DNA from: Pristionchus mayeri
Taxonomy: Eukaryota; Nematoda; Chromadorea; Rhabditida; Neodiplogasteridae
Assembly (NCBI GenBank): GCA_036245805.1
Contig: BTRK01000005.1
Span: forward strand, 19,506,984-19,570,983
DNA length: 64,000 bases
Reading direction: 5' to 3'
This document shows, piece by piece, positions 35,348 to 50,989 of this stretch (its first letter is position 1; each line of letters starts with the position of its first letter). Both the position numbers and the translations under genes were made by a program. The notes below the pieces were generated by a model that did not search any database, was not told where the DNA came from, and saw only the letters and a program-made list of their open reading frames with translations.

Positions 35348-36715
35348 GAGCACCAATCGATCGACAGTGACTGCCCCCACACAGACCTGCAGAAGCACTC
35401 TTTCTTTCGCCTCCAATCAATCATCAATCGATGACATCTCCTCGTTCTGCGATCAGGTACGGAAAATACGGTAGGGACGAATCGAAGACTGATTCCTTTC
35501 CAGTTCCACATCTCTCCCCCCTCCTCTTTCAATGACATGTCCGCGGGCAGTGGAAGGCGAGTTTTAACAGTGATCTTTGATCTCTGCATGCTTCCTCGAT
35601 ATTCGATGGAGTAAACCGACCTTATGACGACTAATTGTGAGACCGATCACTCACAATCAGTCTTTCTGCATGTGGAGTGACCTGAACCGAAGTGGAGACC
35701 CCGAAACGGGAAATATTTGATCTTGGCAGATCTCATCAAGAGCAGAGTCAGGATGATCGATCAACCTCCGAGGAAGGAGTCTTCAGTTCTCGATATGGAC
35801 TGGGACGGTAGAGAAGACACTGTAACTAATCGATAATTATTTGCAGTCGATCAGAGGAGCCTGCATTAGTGCCCAATGTGAATAGGAAGAGAGTGGTGGT
35901 GTTCGATAAGATACAGGAGACTCAAGAGGTGTGAAGAGAAGAAAGGCTAAGAGAAGAGAAGAGAGAAGGAGAGGAAGGAATCTATTCAGGTCGAATTCGA
36001 AGGAACCAATAGAGGGCACGAGAAGAGAGGAGAACGGGGCACTACAAATCTATGGAGAAAGTCAGTTATCGATCCCCATCTCCCCTAGCATACTCCTCGA
36101 TTCAGGTACGGTGCTCTGCGGAAGCTGAAGACAGTGGGTGGATACGCACCCAAAGACTACCGAGACTCGAAGGGACGCAACTTCGATTTCTTCTCTGTAG
36201 GGAATACTGTAACAATCAATCGATAAGAGTGAACTGCAGGAGAAATCTCGACTGCCTCCCCCTCCCGGAGCACCCGAACTCACTCTCAACAAGGACAAGA
36301 AGAATCCTTCCGTTGTCGGTGAGGGAAACCCCGCCCCTTCCAAGTCACGCCCCCCTTCCAGCATGCATCAAGATCGGAGACAAACCTGCATGGGAGGAGG
36401 CTCAGTTAGTGGCTAAAGAGGTTGAAACTCCGCCCCTTTTCATGGCTAAGCCCCGCCCCTTCTCAGGTGGATGGGATGGTGCAGAGAATGTCACTTGATG
36501 ACTACATTAATTTGAAGAGAGAACACGGGAAGAAGAAGAGTGAGGATCAAGTCCCTCCCATTGGCTCCCAACACGATCTCTCTAGATACGGTAGCGGCAA
36601 AGCTGAATCGATCGGGAGTCAGTGGGCTCTTCCGTCGATTCAGTGGCAGCAACAGCAATTCGAAGAGAGGAGAATAGACTCCGCCCACTCGGAAGTCCCG
36701 CCCACTATTCCTTAG
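35348..36715 (+). CDS. Unrecognised disordered protein with UAP56-binding-motif-like segment, 5' end unsure
   Basis: No family recognised. Exons I can follow: 35348-35456 (STNRSTVTAPTQTCRSTLSF, then SSIDDISSFCDQ); about 35504-35550 (FHISPPSSFNDMSAGSG); about 35730-35808 (SRVRMIDQPPRKESSVLDMD); 35848-35928 (RSEEPALVPNVNRKRVVVFD); about 36105-36200 (ALRKLKTVGGYAPKDYRDSK, then GRNFDFFS); 36239-36321 (EKSRLPPPPGAPELTLNKDK); and 36468-36715. The last exon contains MSLDDYINLKREHGKKK and ends SEVPPTIP. MSLDDYINLKR resembles the UAP56-binding motif of mRNA export adaptors (MSLDDIIKLNR in ALYREF), which would suggest a nuclear mRNA-export role. This is inference from one short motif. Introns are tiny and GC-rich (CCGCCCC words). 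Confidence 0.45.
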
Positions 36716-37133
36716 CACTCGTAATTACCAACTGAGAATTATGCACAACTAATCACTCCTTCAGAACGAACGGATAAAGTTTAAATTCTCAATTTTAAAA
36801 TGTAATTTATGTCTAGCGCAGAGTATTTGTCTTTCTATATGTAGATACAAGCACATAACATCCACTCATTTTTTATTTTCCCGTGGGCCAACTGAATGCC
36901 TAAATTAGTGGAATTCTACATCCCGAAAACAACTTCCAAATCATAAAAAATGACTTCATTCAGTTATATAATACAATCCAATCTATAAGCAAAAGCAAAA
37001 AAATAGTTGAATCTTCGTGGATCCATCAGAATGAATCAATCCTACGCACAATTCATCAATTTCACATGATGATAGAGCACTTTTTATCTTTACATCTACT
37101 GTGAGGAATGATCAATTTCTTCTTCAATGTTAG
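36716..37133. other. Convergent intergenic region
   Basis: AT-rich, about 420 bp, between converging 3' ends. Nothing recognisable beyond probable 3' UTRs. Confidence 0.45.
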
Positions 37134-37990
37134 TTACTCATCCGAGTAGTCCGAGTGTTCGTGGTAGGTGCTCACATACTGCACTCTTCCGTTAGCCAGA
37201 GTCCCGGGCTTGCACAGTTTCAAATGGAATATTAGAGAGAGCGAAGATATTCTTTGATCTAACCAACCTGAGCTCCGACATTGCTGCTCTTATCGTTAGT
37301 CTTCACCTCAATTAATTATCGATTGATGATGACTTCCTTAATATATTTGATCTACCGAATCGATGCTCATATCCTGCGTCTTCTCTTCAGGTAAGTTGGG
37401 CAGAGTGGGGATCGGAAAGAGATGAAAGTTCAAGAAATCAATTGTATTGGCCCCACCTCTTTCTGTCCATTCTTCTCGGCCATCTCCTCCTTGCTCGTTG
37501 TGGCCTGGAGGGAAGATTGATGCACTGTCTAGATTGATGCACTCACTATCCATTTATTCTCGATCTTCTTCTCTCCTTCTTTCGTCGACTATAAATTGAC
37601 TGATGTTTGATCTCTGTCTAGTTCACCTCCATAGACAGCTTATCTCCTTCTTTGGCGTTGGAATCGACTGCTTTGGTGAACGAAGCAAAACCAGCATTTG
37701 GTGCCTTCTGAATTGAGGCATAAATATGCTAGCAATACGATTGAAACAGGATTCACGGTTTCTCGATACATCACGTACCTTTTTCGCACAGAACGTGATA
37801 AAAACGCATGAGGAAACAGCGATTGTGATGAGAACGAAGAAGATTCTAGTGAAGGAGTTTGAGAATGAAGAGGAGTCAGGAAGAGACAATCGAAAGAATT
37901 CTTAAATAGTATTGCTTACTTTCAGAGGAGGAAAAGACCGGACTTCGAGATCAGTAATGAAGTAAAATGAAGTGGAGACGAGTGATCTCT
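37134..37990 (-). CDS. Small single-pass membrane protein
   Basis: No family recognised. An exon at about 37850-37785 encodes the membrane helix IFFVLITIAVSSCVFITF followed by CAKK. Downstream exons give KAPNAGFASFTKAVDSNAKE and GDKLSME, then ATTSKEEMAEKNGQKE, and EEKTQDMSIDS. The last exon ends KPGTLANGRVQYVSTYHEHS, then DYSDE and stop. The acidic, Tyr-rich end (YVSTYHEHSDYSDE) could be a sorting or phosphorylation tail (inference). The first exon is not certain; MGAEIDEKERSLVSTSFYF at about 38018 is a candidate, but its phase to the membrane exon is unclear. A direct duplication of 38 bp overlaps this presumed 5' end. Total length would be 120-140 residues. Confidence 0.45.
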
Positions 37991-37992
37991 CC

Positions 37993-38068
37993 TTCTCGTC
38001 TATCTCCGCCCCCATCGACTCCTCATCGACTTCTCGTCTATCTCCGCCCCCATCGACTCCTCATCGAC
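37993..38068. repeat. 38-bp direct duplication
   Basis: Two adjacent exact copies of a 38-bp unit (37993-38030 and 38031-38068), beginning TTCTCGTCTATCTCCGCCCC. The unit is not a multiple of three, so if translated it would shift frame. It lies at the presumed 5' end of the small membrane protein gene. Confidence 0.9.
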
Positions 38069-39092
38069 TTCCACGAGAATGAAGTGACTCTTCCTCTGCT
38101 CCGATTAAACATTCTTAGGAAGCACTGAAGCAATGATAATTCCTTTAAGAGTCGACGATTCGATAACACTATTTAACATTAGATGGGCATTGAATTGAAA
38201 TATTTATTTGTCATATCTAAATATGTCAATAATAATAATAAAATGTTTGAGAATGTTTAATATTCCTACATACCATAGGCTACAGTATCCTTTTCTCCGT
38301 TGCTTTGCTTTCATGGGCCCATCTTTCCAATACAAATAAAAAGGGTAAAGTACTGAAGGTTGAGATAAGATTAGAATTGTATCCAGCTCATGAAGGAACT
38401 TCTCCCGTAGGATTCTGGAAGTTCACTCCCTCTACTAACACCGCTTTGTTTCAGAGGAGACAGTGAGATGACGACTTTACCACTTATTCAGATGGATGAG
38501 GAGCATCGCATCTTCCACTCTCTTCTTATCCCATACATCACATCATTCATCATCACTCTCTATTCCTCTGTATGTGCTCTGTATTCCTCTGTATCCCCTC
38601 ACTCTGCGATGATCTCTGCTCATCCTCCATCGATGCGTGATCTGTGTCTTCGGATGAATTCGAACGACCCGAAGAATTCGTCACAATCTTTCCATTACCT
38701 GCTATTCCCCAGATCAAAAATCCAATAAATTTACATATAGAAATGGTGACGTGTCGCATAGTCCGTTGCTCTCTCCTTCTTTCGCTCGATCATTCTCTAC
38801 TCTGCTCTCAATGGCGGGCGGTTCTTCCTCTCCAAGGTTCATTCGTTGAAGAAACAGCTTTTTTTTGTAGAGTTGAAACAATTTTTTAAAAATATTTTGA
38901 CGTTCGTGGAATGCATAATAATCGATTGAGGAGGAGAAGAAGAGAAGCAAAAGGGCGGATTCAAAGGAGACTTTGAAGAGCACGAAGAGTGCTCCCAAGG
39001 TGAGAAGAGAGGGAGAGGCCTCTCTCCGGAGGTGAGGGGAGAATAGATGAGCTATTGAGGAATCGAAGAAAACGAAGAAGAACCGAGGGACA
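38069..39092. other. Region without a supported gene
   Basis: About 1 kb upstream of the SH2-pseudokinase. An AT-rich block (38120-38400) is followed by open frames on both strands at 38468-38890 that show no intron structure or homology. Probably two promoters. Confidence 0.4.
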
Positions 39093-41419
39093 ATGAGCAA
39101 GACGAAGGAGGAGAAAGAAACCGAGAAGAAATCAGAATCGAAGAGTGGAATGAATGCACCAGGAACGAAGAGTGATGTGAGTGGGAAGAGATGGGAAAGG
39201 GAAGATCATCTACCATCTCAGCCCAATTCGAATCCCCCCGAAGAAGTCGTCGGTTCCTTGTTCAAGCCAAAACCGAAGGGGGTGAGGAGGGAAGAGGAGA
39301 GGGGAGGAGAGAAGATCATTGCAGGAAGAGGGAAAGGCAAAATTGGAGAAGCTTCTCGAGTTATTCCCCGATACCCCAGAAGAGGTGAGGAAGGGAGAGG
39401 GAGAGAGGAGAGAATGACCATCTACAGGAACGCCCCTCTACTCTCGTCCTTCAGAAGGTGGCTGCAATCGAAGTACAACCCCCCCCCCCTTCCTCCCCCC
39501 TCTCTCTCTCTCTCTCTCTCTTCTCAGACGGGTGCCATTCTCCCTCTCAAATCGGAGAACTTCTTCCACTTCTTCCTCATGGAACACGAGGTGAGAGTAG
39601 AGAGAGAGGAGGGGAGGGAAGAGTCTTTTGAGGTATGGGAGAAGGTGCGAAACCCGGGCGAATTCCTCGTTCGTCAACTTCCACTCGACGAGAAGGATAA
39701 TGACGACGATGAGGTGATCTCCCTTCTCTCTCCCTCTGATCTTTGATCTTTGTAGGAAGAGTACGTGATCTGTGTGATGGGGAAGAATAAGCCTCTCAAT
39801 ATCCCCATCATCTTCTCATCCGCTCGCAACTTCTGCTACATCAATGGCTACTCATTCGACACTCCTGCAGGTATCATCTCCTTCCTTCTCCCTAAAGTAT
39901 CCCTTCTCGTAGGTCTGGTACAGTACCACTACCGTAACCACATTCCATTGGATGAAAATGGGACGAGACTGCTCACTCCCATCATGAAGGACTCGATCTT
40001 CATCAACCATGCTCAGATTGGCTTGTGAGTCTCTTCCCCTCCTCCTTCCTACAGTACTCTTCAGCACGAACAAGTTCATCGTGGGATCGAAGGGGATCGC
40101 GGTCGCTAATATCCGTACGGGATTCTTCTCGAGTGTTCAAGTGGCAGTGATGGTGAGAGGGACTTAGGTCATACTCTATCTACAGTAACCGATCTACAGG
40201 ACTACTCCACGTTCGCATTCGAGCAAGGTCGTCTAGAAGATCTGTACCAGGTCTGTTCCAGACTATAGTACTCCCTTATAGAATATCGATTGGTAGGTCA
40301 CTCGTCTCGCTCGATCATGCGACCATCCCAATATCATCAAGTACTACGGGATTGCCATGAGCCAGGCTCCAGTATGTTTCTCTGATTAATTGATCTTTGA
40401 TTGTTGTGAATTGAGGCTTACATTCTTACGGAGTACTGCTCGCAAGGAACACTCGGATACATCGTTCGCAAGCCCGTCGGACCAGGTATACGGTACCTCC
40501 ATTGGGGTATACGGTAGATCGGGAGATGTAATGATAACTCTGCAGACGTCGGGAAACGAGAGATGTACGCACATGGATTAGCGAAGGGACTGAAGTATCT
40601 GGAACACCGAATGGTTTGAGTGAAGGGAATGGTAGAAGGAGAAGAACTCTTGCAGATCCTCCATCGTAATATCCACATCGACAACATCTATGTGGATGGA
40701 AAGGTAGGGAATGGAGTGGACGAGGGAAGAAATCGTTCTTCAGAATCAAGTGAAGATTTCCGAATTCGCCAACGCCATCTTCGGCGTGAAACTCGTCGAA
40801 AAATTGGGCATGGTGAGCTAGTGTTCTCAATCTATTCCTTTGACTTTTCAGATCACAATTCGCCACATCGCCCCTGAGGCATGGAAACACAATCGATTCA
40901 GCAAGAAGTCGGATATTTGGTCATTCGGAGTTGTTGTATGGGAGGTAGGTGGAATGGATGGAGAGGAGGAAGGAAGAATTGGTCTTAGATCTTCCACAAC
41001 GGGGCTACTCCATACGACGAGATTCCTGATGGCGAGGTATTCCTTCCCTCTTCCCTTCCCCCACTCATTGATTCCCTTCGCAGGTGGCCAGGAAAGTGGC
41101 CGACGCCGATCTTCGACTCAAGTGCATCTCGGACAAATTCCCCAATAAGTTATGGAGGGTGAGTGGAGAGGGAGGGAGGGAGGTGGATGAGGAGGGGGGA
41201 GGGGGAGGGGGAGTGATGACTGAGATCGTCTCTCAGATCTGCGAGAAGTGTTGGGCGAAGTTAGCAGACGACAGACTCTCAATCAACGAGATCCTGGAAG
41301 AGATGGAGGTATCCCCCCCTGACAGTACTTGAGTACACGACGTTCTTCAGAGGGATCAGCGTTCCTCTTCGGGAATCTTCGATCGAATCTACGAGAGTTT
41401 CGCCCTTCTCATGGAGTGA
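39093..41419 (+). CDS. SH2 domain plus protein kinase-like domain; predicted pseudokinase
   Basis: A nematode Fer/Fps-style non-receptor tyrosine kinase architecture. The N-terminus (MSKTKEEKETEKKSESKSG) is a charged tail. SH2 domain: NFFHFFLMEHE, then GEFLVRQLP (the FLVR phosphotyrosine-binding Arg is present), IPIIFSSARNFCYINGYSFD and LVQYHYRNHIPLDENGTRL. The kinase-like domain follows, but its catalytic residues are gone. There is no GxGxxG loop (FIVGSKGIAVANI). The VAIK lysine is replaced in QVAVMDYSTF, HRD is HRN (MILHRNIHIDNIYV), and DFG is EFA (VKISEFANAIFG). Structural landmarks remain: RSCDHPNIIKYYGIA, the hinge ILTEYCSQGTLGYI, IAPEAW for APE, KSDIWSFGVVVWE and NGATPYDEIPDGEVARKV. 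It ends IYESFALLME. The protein likely binds phosphotyrosine and acts as a scaffold or decoy (inference). About 13 exons. Confidence 0.88.
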
Positions 41420-42529
41420 TCGAAGCATCCAACCTTCCTCCCTCTTCATTTCGTTTCCACTCCAAACACTATCCTATCACAATAAAGATCGTATTGTATA
41501 CAATTGTTCGGATCTGAAAATCATGAAAGCAATTCTATTGGGCCTGATGCTACGATATATCTAGTTCTCTACACTATGATATTTTCATAAAACCATATTT
41601 TGCATTACCTGCTTCTGGCTGTCTGTTCTTCCACCTTCTGTCTTCTATCTTTTCTAATCATTGATACCATTCACTTTTCTCATCATCTACTTCATATCCA
41701 TTCAATCATACATCAAAGAGATGTTAATTAGTAGGGTGAACACAAGGGTGAAAGTGAGTGAATGACATGAAGGGACTGCGATGAATGACAGAGGAGTAGG
41801 ATGAGGTGCAGAAGAAGAGAGGTAGGAAATTCAAACTGAAGATTTATCGATCACCTTATTCACTTGTTTCAAGAACACAGAATATTTATTTATCAGAGGC
41901 GATTGTTGATCGTTGATCTTGGTTGATCGCATTTCCAATATATAATATGGAAAAAATGAGGCATGTGTATCACTCGGACCGTCATGAGATGAGCGTACTT
42001 TCCCCATAAGAACATTGATGTACACGATATCTGATCTTTAATCTTTGCCTATCATCGTCCACTCTCATTCTTTGATAACAATAATATAATGATCCTCTGC
42101 ACATTTCTTCTATTCCACAAGCAAAACAGTAGATGAAGTGTAAAATTTGCACTGTGTAATGTAGTCTTATTTTTCCGGAAGACGAACAGTCGATAAGAAG
42201 ACAAAAATTTTACCATAATTTGTATGTCTATTTTGCGAAGTGGTTCAGAAGAGTGACACAAGAAATGTAGTGTGACAAGGCGGAATGCGCCCTCTCGCCA
42301 GCTGCTTTCGAATGAATGATGTGCAAGAGAGGACGCAGTTTGGAATGGCTGGCTAGAGATCGGCTGAGTAAGAGACGAGAGTGAATGATAAGGTTCCTTC
42401 GCGAAATACTTGTATATTATTATTGATTGGTTGCCCCTGACTACCGTTTCTCCCTACATGCTTTCTGTTTCTCTGGGTGCACCTCCATGTGATCTCCTCT
42501 ACTTTCCTTCCTCCTTGTAGGCTGTTTGG
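41420..42529. promoter_or_regulatory. Intergenic/promoter region upstream of WWP1-like gene
   Basis: About 1.1 kb without a supported gene. AATAAAG at about 41482 may be the kinase polyadenylation signal. The rest is AT-rich with one GATCTTTAATCTTT word near 42030. Acceptor TTGTAG at 42520 precedes the WWP1-like start by 10 bp, a good trans-splice site position. Confidence 0.45.
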
Positions 42530-46274
<3,745 letters not shown>

Positions 46275-46819
46275 CACTTTGTCCATTAATAGACCCCTGA
46301 GTACCCCCTGATAGAGTGATTTATCAGAGTCTGTATATTATCAAATCTGGATAGAACATACGAATAGATCAATGGTGAGAGAATACGGCGTAACGAGGGA
46401 TTCTTTCTGTTCCCTTCTGAGTTTGTGATCAATTCCAGTCGACTAGCACACTTTCATGCTCTTCCCAATCGGCTATTAGTGTCTCCTCTCTATCATCCCT
46501 TCACTCCTTTCACTGCTCTAAACGAGAGAACAACACGTAATCCCGTCATTCGAATGCAAACAATATACGTTCCCTTGTATGTAACTGTGTAGATACTGAT
46601 GTAGAGCTTACGGCTTTATACTCCCATTTCCTCACTTTTGTATATTCATTCCCGTGCTCCAAATATCGGTGTATAGTAAGTAAAGATATTCTATTATTGC
46701 TCGTTCTTCCGTTCTCCACAGGCGTTCTCCTCGCCTCTAATACCTCTCTCATCCAGTCCTCTCCCCTCCCCTCTCCCTCCCCTCATCTTCTCCTCTTCAG
46801 GGTACTCGTCCACTCAACG
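46275..46819. promoter_or_regulatory. Intergenic/promoter region upstream of NAC-alpha
   Basis: About 545 bp containing the WWP1-like 3' UTR and the NAC-alpha promoter. From 46690 it becomes pyrimidine-rich (CTCCCCTCCCCTCTCCC), typical of highly expressed translation-machinery genes, ending in a CTTCAG acceptor just before the start. No gene seen. Confidence 0.5.
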
Positions 46820-47833
<1,014 letters not shown>

Positions 47834-48593
47834 TCCCCCTCCCCCCCCCTTGCACTCGTTAGCATCGTTCACTAACCTGCCCTCAATGATCTTATTGTTC
47901 TTGTTTTGTTGCCCCCTTTTATCGAGTGATCTTTATTGTGGAAGCTTTGAAAGATCGACCGATCGTGATGAACTTCTTTGACGATTTCTCCCTCGCACAA
48001 CATAAAATGACTGATGAATATGAATTAATTAGGAGACAACTAACCAGGGTGAGGAATAAGGAGAACATACATCCCGGAAAGAAAAGAGACGTGGACATTG
48101 GCTAAGATTGTCTAGGCCACGAGTGGTACACAGACTGGTCAGCGAGCGATTGTGCTCGTGCTAGGATTTCTATCAGTATTTAGTTAAGGTTATGACTCTC
48201 TCGCAACTCTTCAGCCATTTTTGAAACATTAAATCTGAGGTGTAATAGATTAAGATTTCTCATGTTGTTTTTTTTTCAAGCACATCACAGAGCATTGTAC
48301 CCATGCAAGCACATATTTGCAACTTTTTGGAATAGCACAAAACAAAAAAAAACATTTTATAATTTACTACAATGAGAATAAGCGACAATTTGAGAACAAT
48401 GAACAAGTATCACTCACAGGAAAATATAGGTGAAACAGCACTATAGATGGAGATGGGAGAGGTAACATCAGAATAGGGATTGACTAATAGATTCAAGACT
48501 GAACAACCGAGACACAATTATGGTATCAAAGCTGCGAGAGGGAGGGAATTCAGAAGGAAGAGGCTATTCGATGGGAGGAGAGATCAAGCTTCG
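47834..48593. other. Convergent intergenic region NAC-alpha / CHORD
   Basis: AT-rich, 760 bp, with poly-T and poly-A tracts near 48270 and 48345. No supported gene. 3' UTRs of both flanking genes are expected here. Confidence 0.5.
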
Positions 48594-50644
48594 ATGGGAG
48601 TCTCAACCTTCGAGTCTTGAGTAGTGTCGAATTGGAGTCGAGGCCAGGAGACATTGTCTGCCTGCTTAAGAATCAATTCAACCTGCAATAGAATCAGCAT
48701 TCATATTGCTCGTTAAGACTAATTGTAATTCATTTTTAGCAATCGGAGGGGGTAACTATGCTATTTTGAAATGATAGTAAGCAGTGCGAATACAAAAACC
48801 ATATGAAAATGTAGATAATTATATATTTTACGACATGAGCTCATAATTTTCCAAACGATTTGCATTCTTTCCGAATTTCCCGGAACCATAGAAATAGTGA
48901 TTCTTCTACCCGATCTTCCCCTCTTCGCTCACCTTTCTCTCTCCCACTCTGACGACACTCTCATCAGGCAGGATTTCTCCCCACAGATCGTAGATGAAGA
49001 GCGACTCCTTCGTTCCGAATCCGTGCACCAATTTGACTCTGAGCAACTGGCCATCAGACTGCACTGAGACTTCATCTGGCATCGCGCCCTGCAAGGCGGA
49101 GGTTATCTACCATGATTCGCACTCTGTTCGCTACACATTTCTTCATTTCACTTCAAATTACCCACTAAATTTACATTGAAAGTGCCTGCTGTAGAGTATT
49201 ATCGAAGAGGTATACGACATCACCCCCCCCCCCCCCTGCTGCCCTTCCTCGTACTCACCCTGCAGTACAGATTCACAGTGATCGTCCCGTTCGCACTGTA
49301 GAAATCCTCGCGAAGTTTGTCCACTTTCTCATTCTGTAAAGGAAATCATTACGAATCAAAGTCGTTCTCAACTCGATCCCAACTGTATTCCGACCTTGGA
49401 CCAGCAGTGTTCTCCCTTCTCGCATCCCTTCTGGTCGAGGAAGGCTTGGAAGTCCGACGTCTTCTTCTTGCAGCACGCCCAGTACTTCATTCCCTGTTAC
49501 ACCAAAGAATAAACTAAGATTCAACTCAATTATAAAACAAAAAGAATATATTTTTAATAAATAAGAATCTCAATATTTCGCATTGGCGAAACACAGTGTA
49601 CTTCATCGCAGATCAATCAATAAGTCTCACCTCGTGAAAGATGGCTGCTCCTGGATGGTAGACACACGGAGAATCAGAAGCAGAGGGACCACCGTACTTC
49701 TAAAAGCACCCTTCCTTCACATGATCGCCCCAATTTTAAGCCAAGTAAATTACAATCAGAATCCAGAACATGATCTTTGATCAAATACAACAAGGAGTGG
49801 GCTAACCGCTTCGCAGCTGTTGTTTCTGCAGGGAGCTCCGATCTGCAGCTCACTCGACAGGACCGATTGATGCTCCTCCAAGTACCTGAGAGAGGCTCCC
49901 TTGAGATCAATAGATTGGGAAAATGTAGATCACCAAACAATTGTAAGTGATTAATTGAAGACGTTGTACTTACTTTTTAATGGAAGCCTTTGCACCTTCA
50001 GTAGCCTCGACCTTGATATTTCTTTCTTCCCTCAATGTATCGTCTAGTCTCTCTGCCGGCTTATTCAGCCCATTCCACACAATCACTTCTTCTTCCTGCA
50101 ATGTCATCGATATTTTTTATTACAATATTGACAGAAGCGAGTTCAATCTGGATATTCAATCCTTAATCCCAGAGAAGCCACTCACCTTTTCCGGCCGGAT
50201 TTCCTTGACTGCGGCGACTTTGACTATGTCAACGGGCTTCTCAGCGCTGTGGCGGCCCTTCGTACAGCCTAAATATTACTATTTCGGAAACAAATATTAT
50301 AGATATGGCTGTCCCCCAACATTGTTTAAAAGTTCAAAAATAATTGTCAATAGATAACAAGATACGAGGAAGTACTGACCGGGATAATTGAGAAACGTGC
50401 CGAAGTCCGTGCTCTTCTTATTGCAGCAGTTCCAGATCTTGTAAGCATCGTGGAAGAAGGGCGGACCAGGGTGGTACTGGCAGTCTTCTGAAGAACCAAT
50501 GAAATGCAACGATAATAAGGATGATCCAGTGATCAAGAAGAAGAGAAATAATGAAGAGAAATTCCCACCAACGCTATTGCTTTCGGGATGAAACTTCTTT
50601 CCGCATCCTTTGTTGTAGCAGTTGATTAGCTCTGCCTCGGACAT
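48594..50644 (-). CDS. chp-1: CHORD- and CS-domain co-chaperone (CHORDC1/CHP-1)
   Basis: An HSP90-associated zinc-binding protein. The start gives [20 protein letters not shown], the first CHORD domain: Cys/His ligands in [32 protein letters not shown] and [15 protein letters not shown]. The second CHORD domain has [32 protein letters not shown] and [18 protein letters not shown]. The C-terminal CS (p23-like) domain reads [40 protein letters not shown] and [20 protein letters not shown], ending [10 protein letters not shown]. About 320 residues, the usual length for metazoan CHORDC1. It starts about 345 bp downstream of the ABCG stop codon on the same strand. Confidence 0.96.
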
Positions 50645-50989
50645 TGAGATGATCAGGGAACAGAAGAAACTCGAAGGATCTTTTCGATATAATTTCGAGA
50701 TATCTCGAAATTTCCAAGAGCTCAGAGCCGGAAACGGAGCCGGGAAATATATGTCGTGAATATACAAAAGGGAGAAACGCGATTCACGATTTTTAATTGA
50801 TTTTTAAAAAAATTGAGTTATTGAGTATTTAATAATTTGTAATTATTAATTTCCCACCATAAAAGATGTTTTATGCATACAACCAACAGCAATCATTATT
50901 CTCTTGTTCTTGTACTATGCGGCAAATCCCAGAGATATTTCTCTTTATCGATAAGATCGTACAATGGTGTGTGAGTAATTCCCTAAGGG

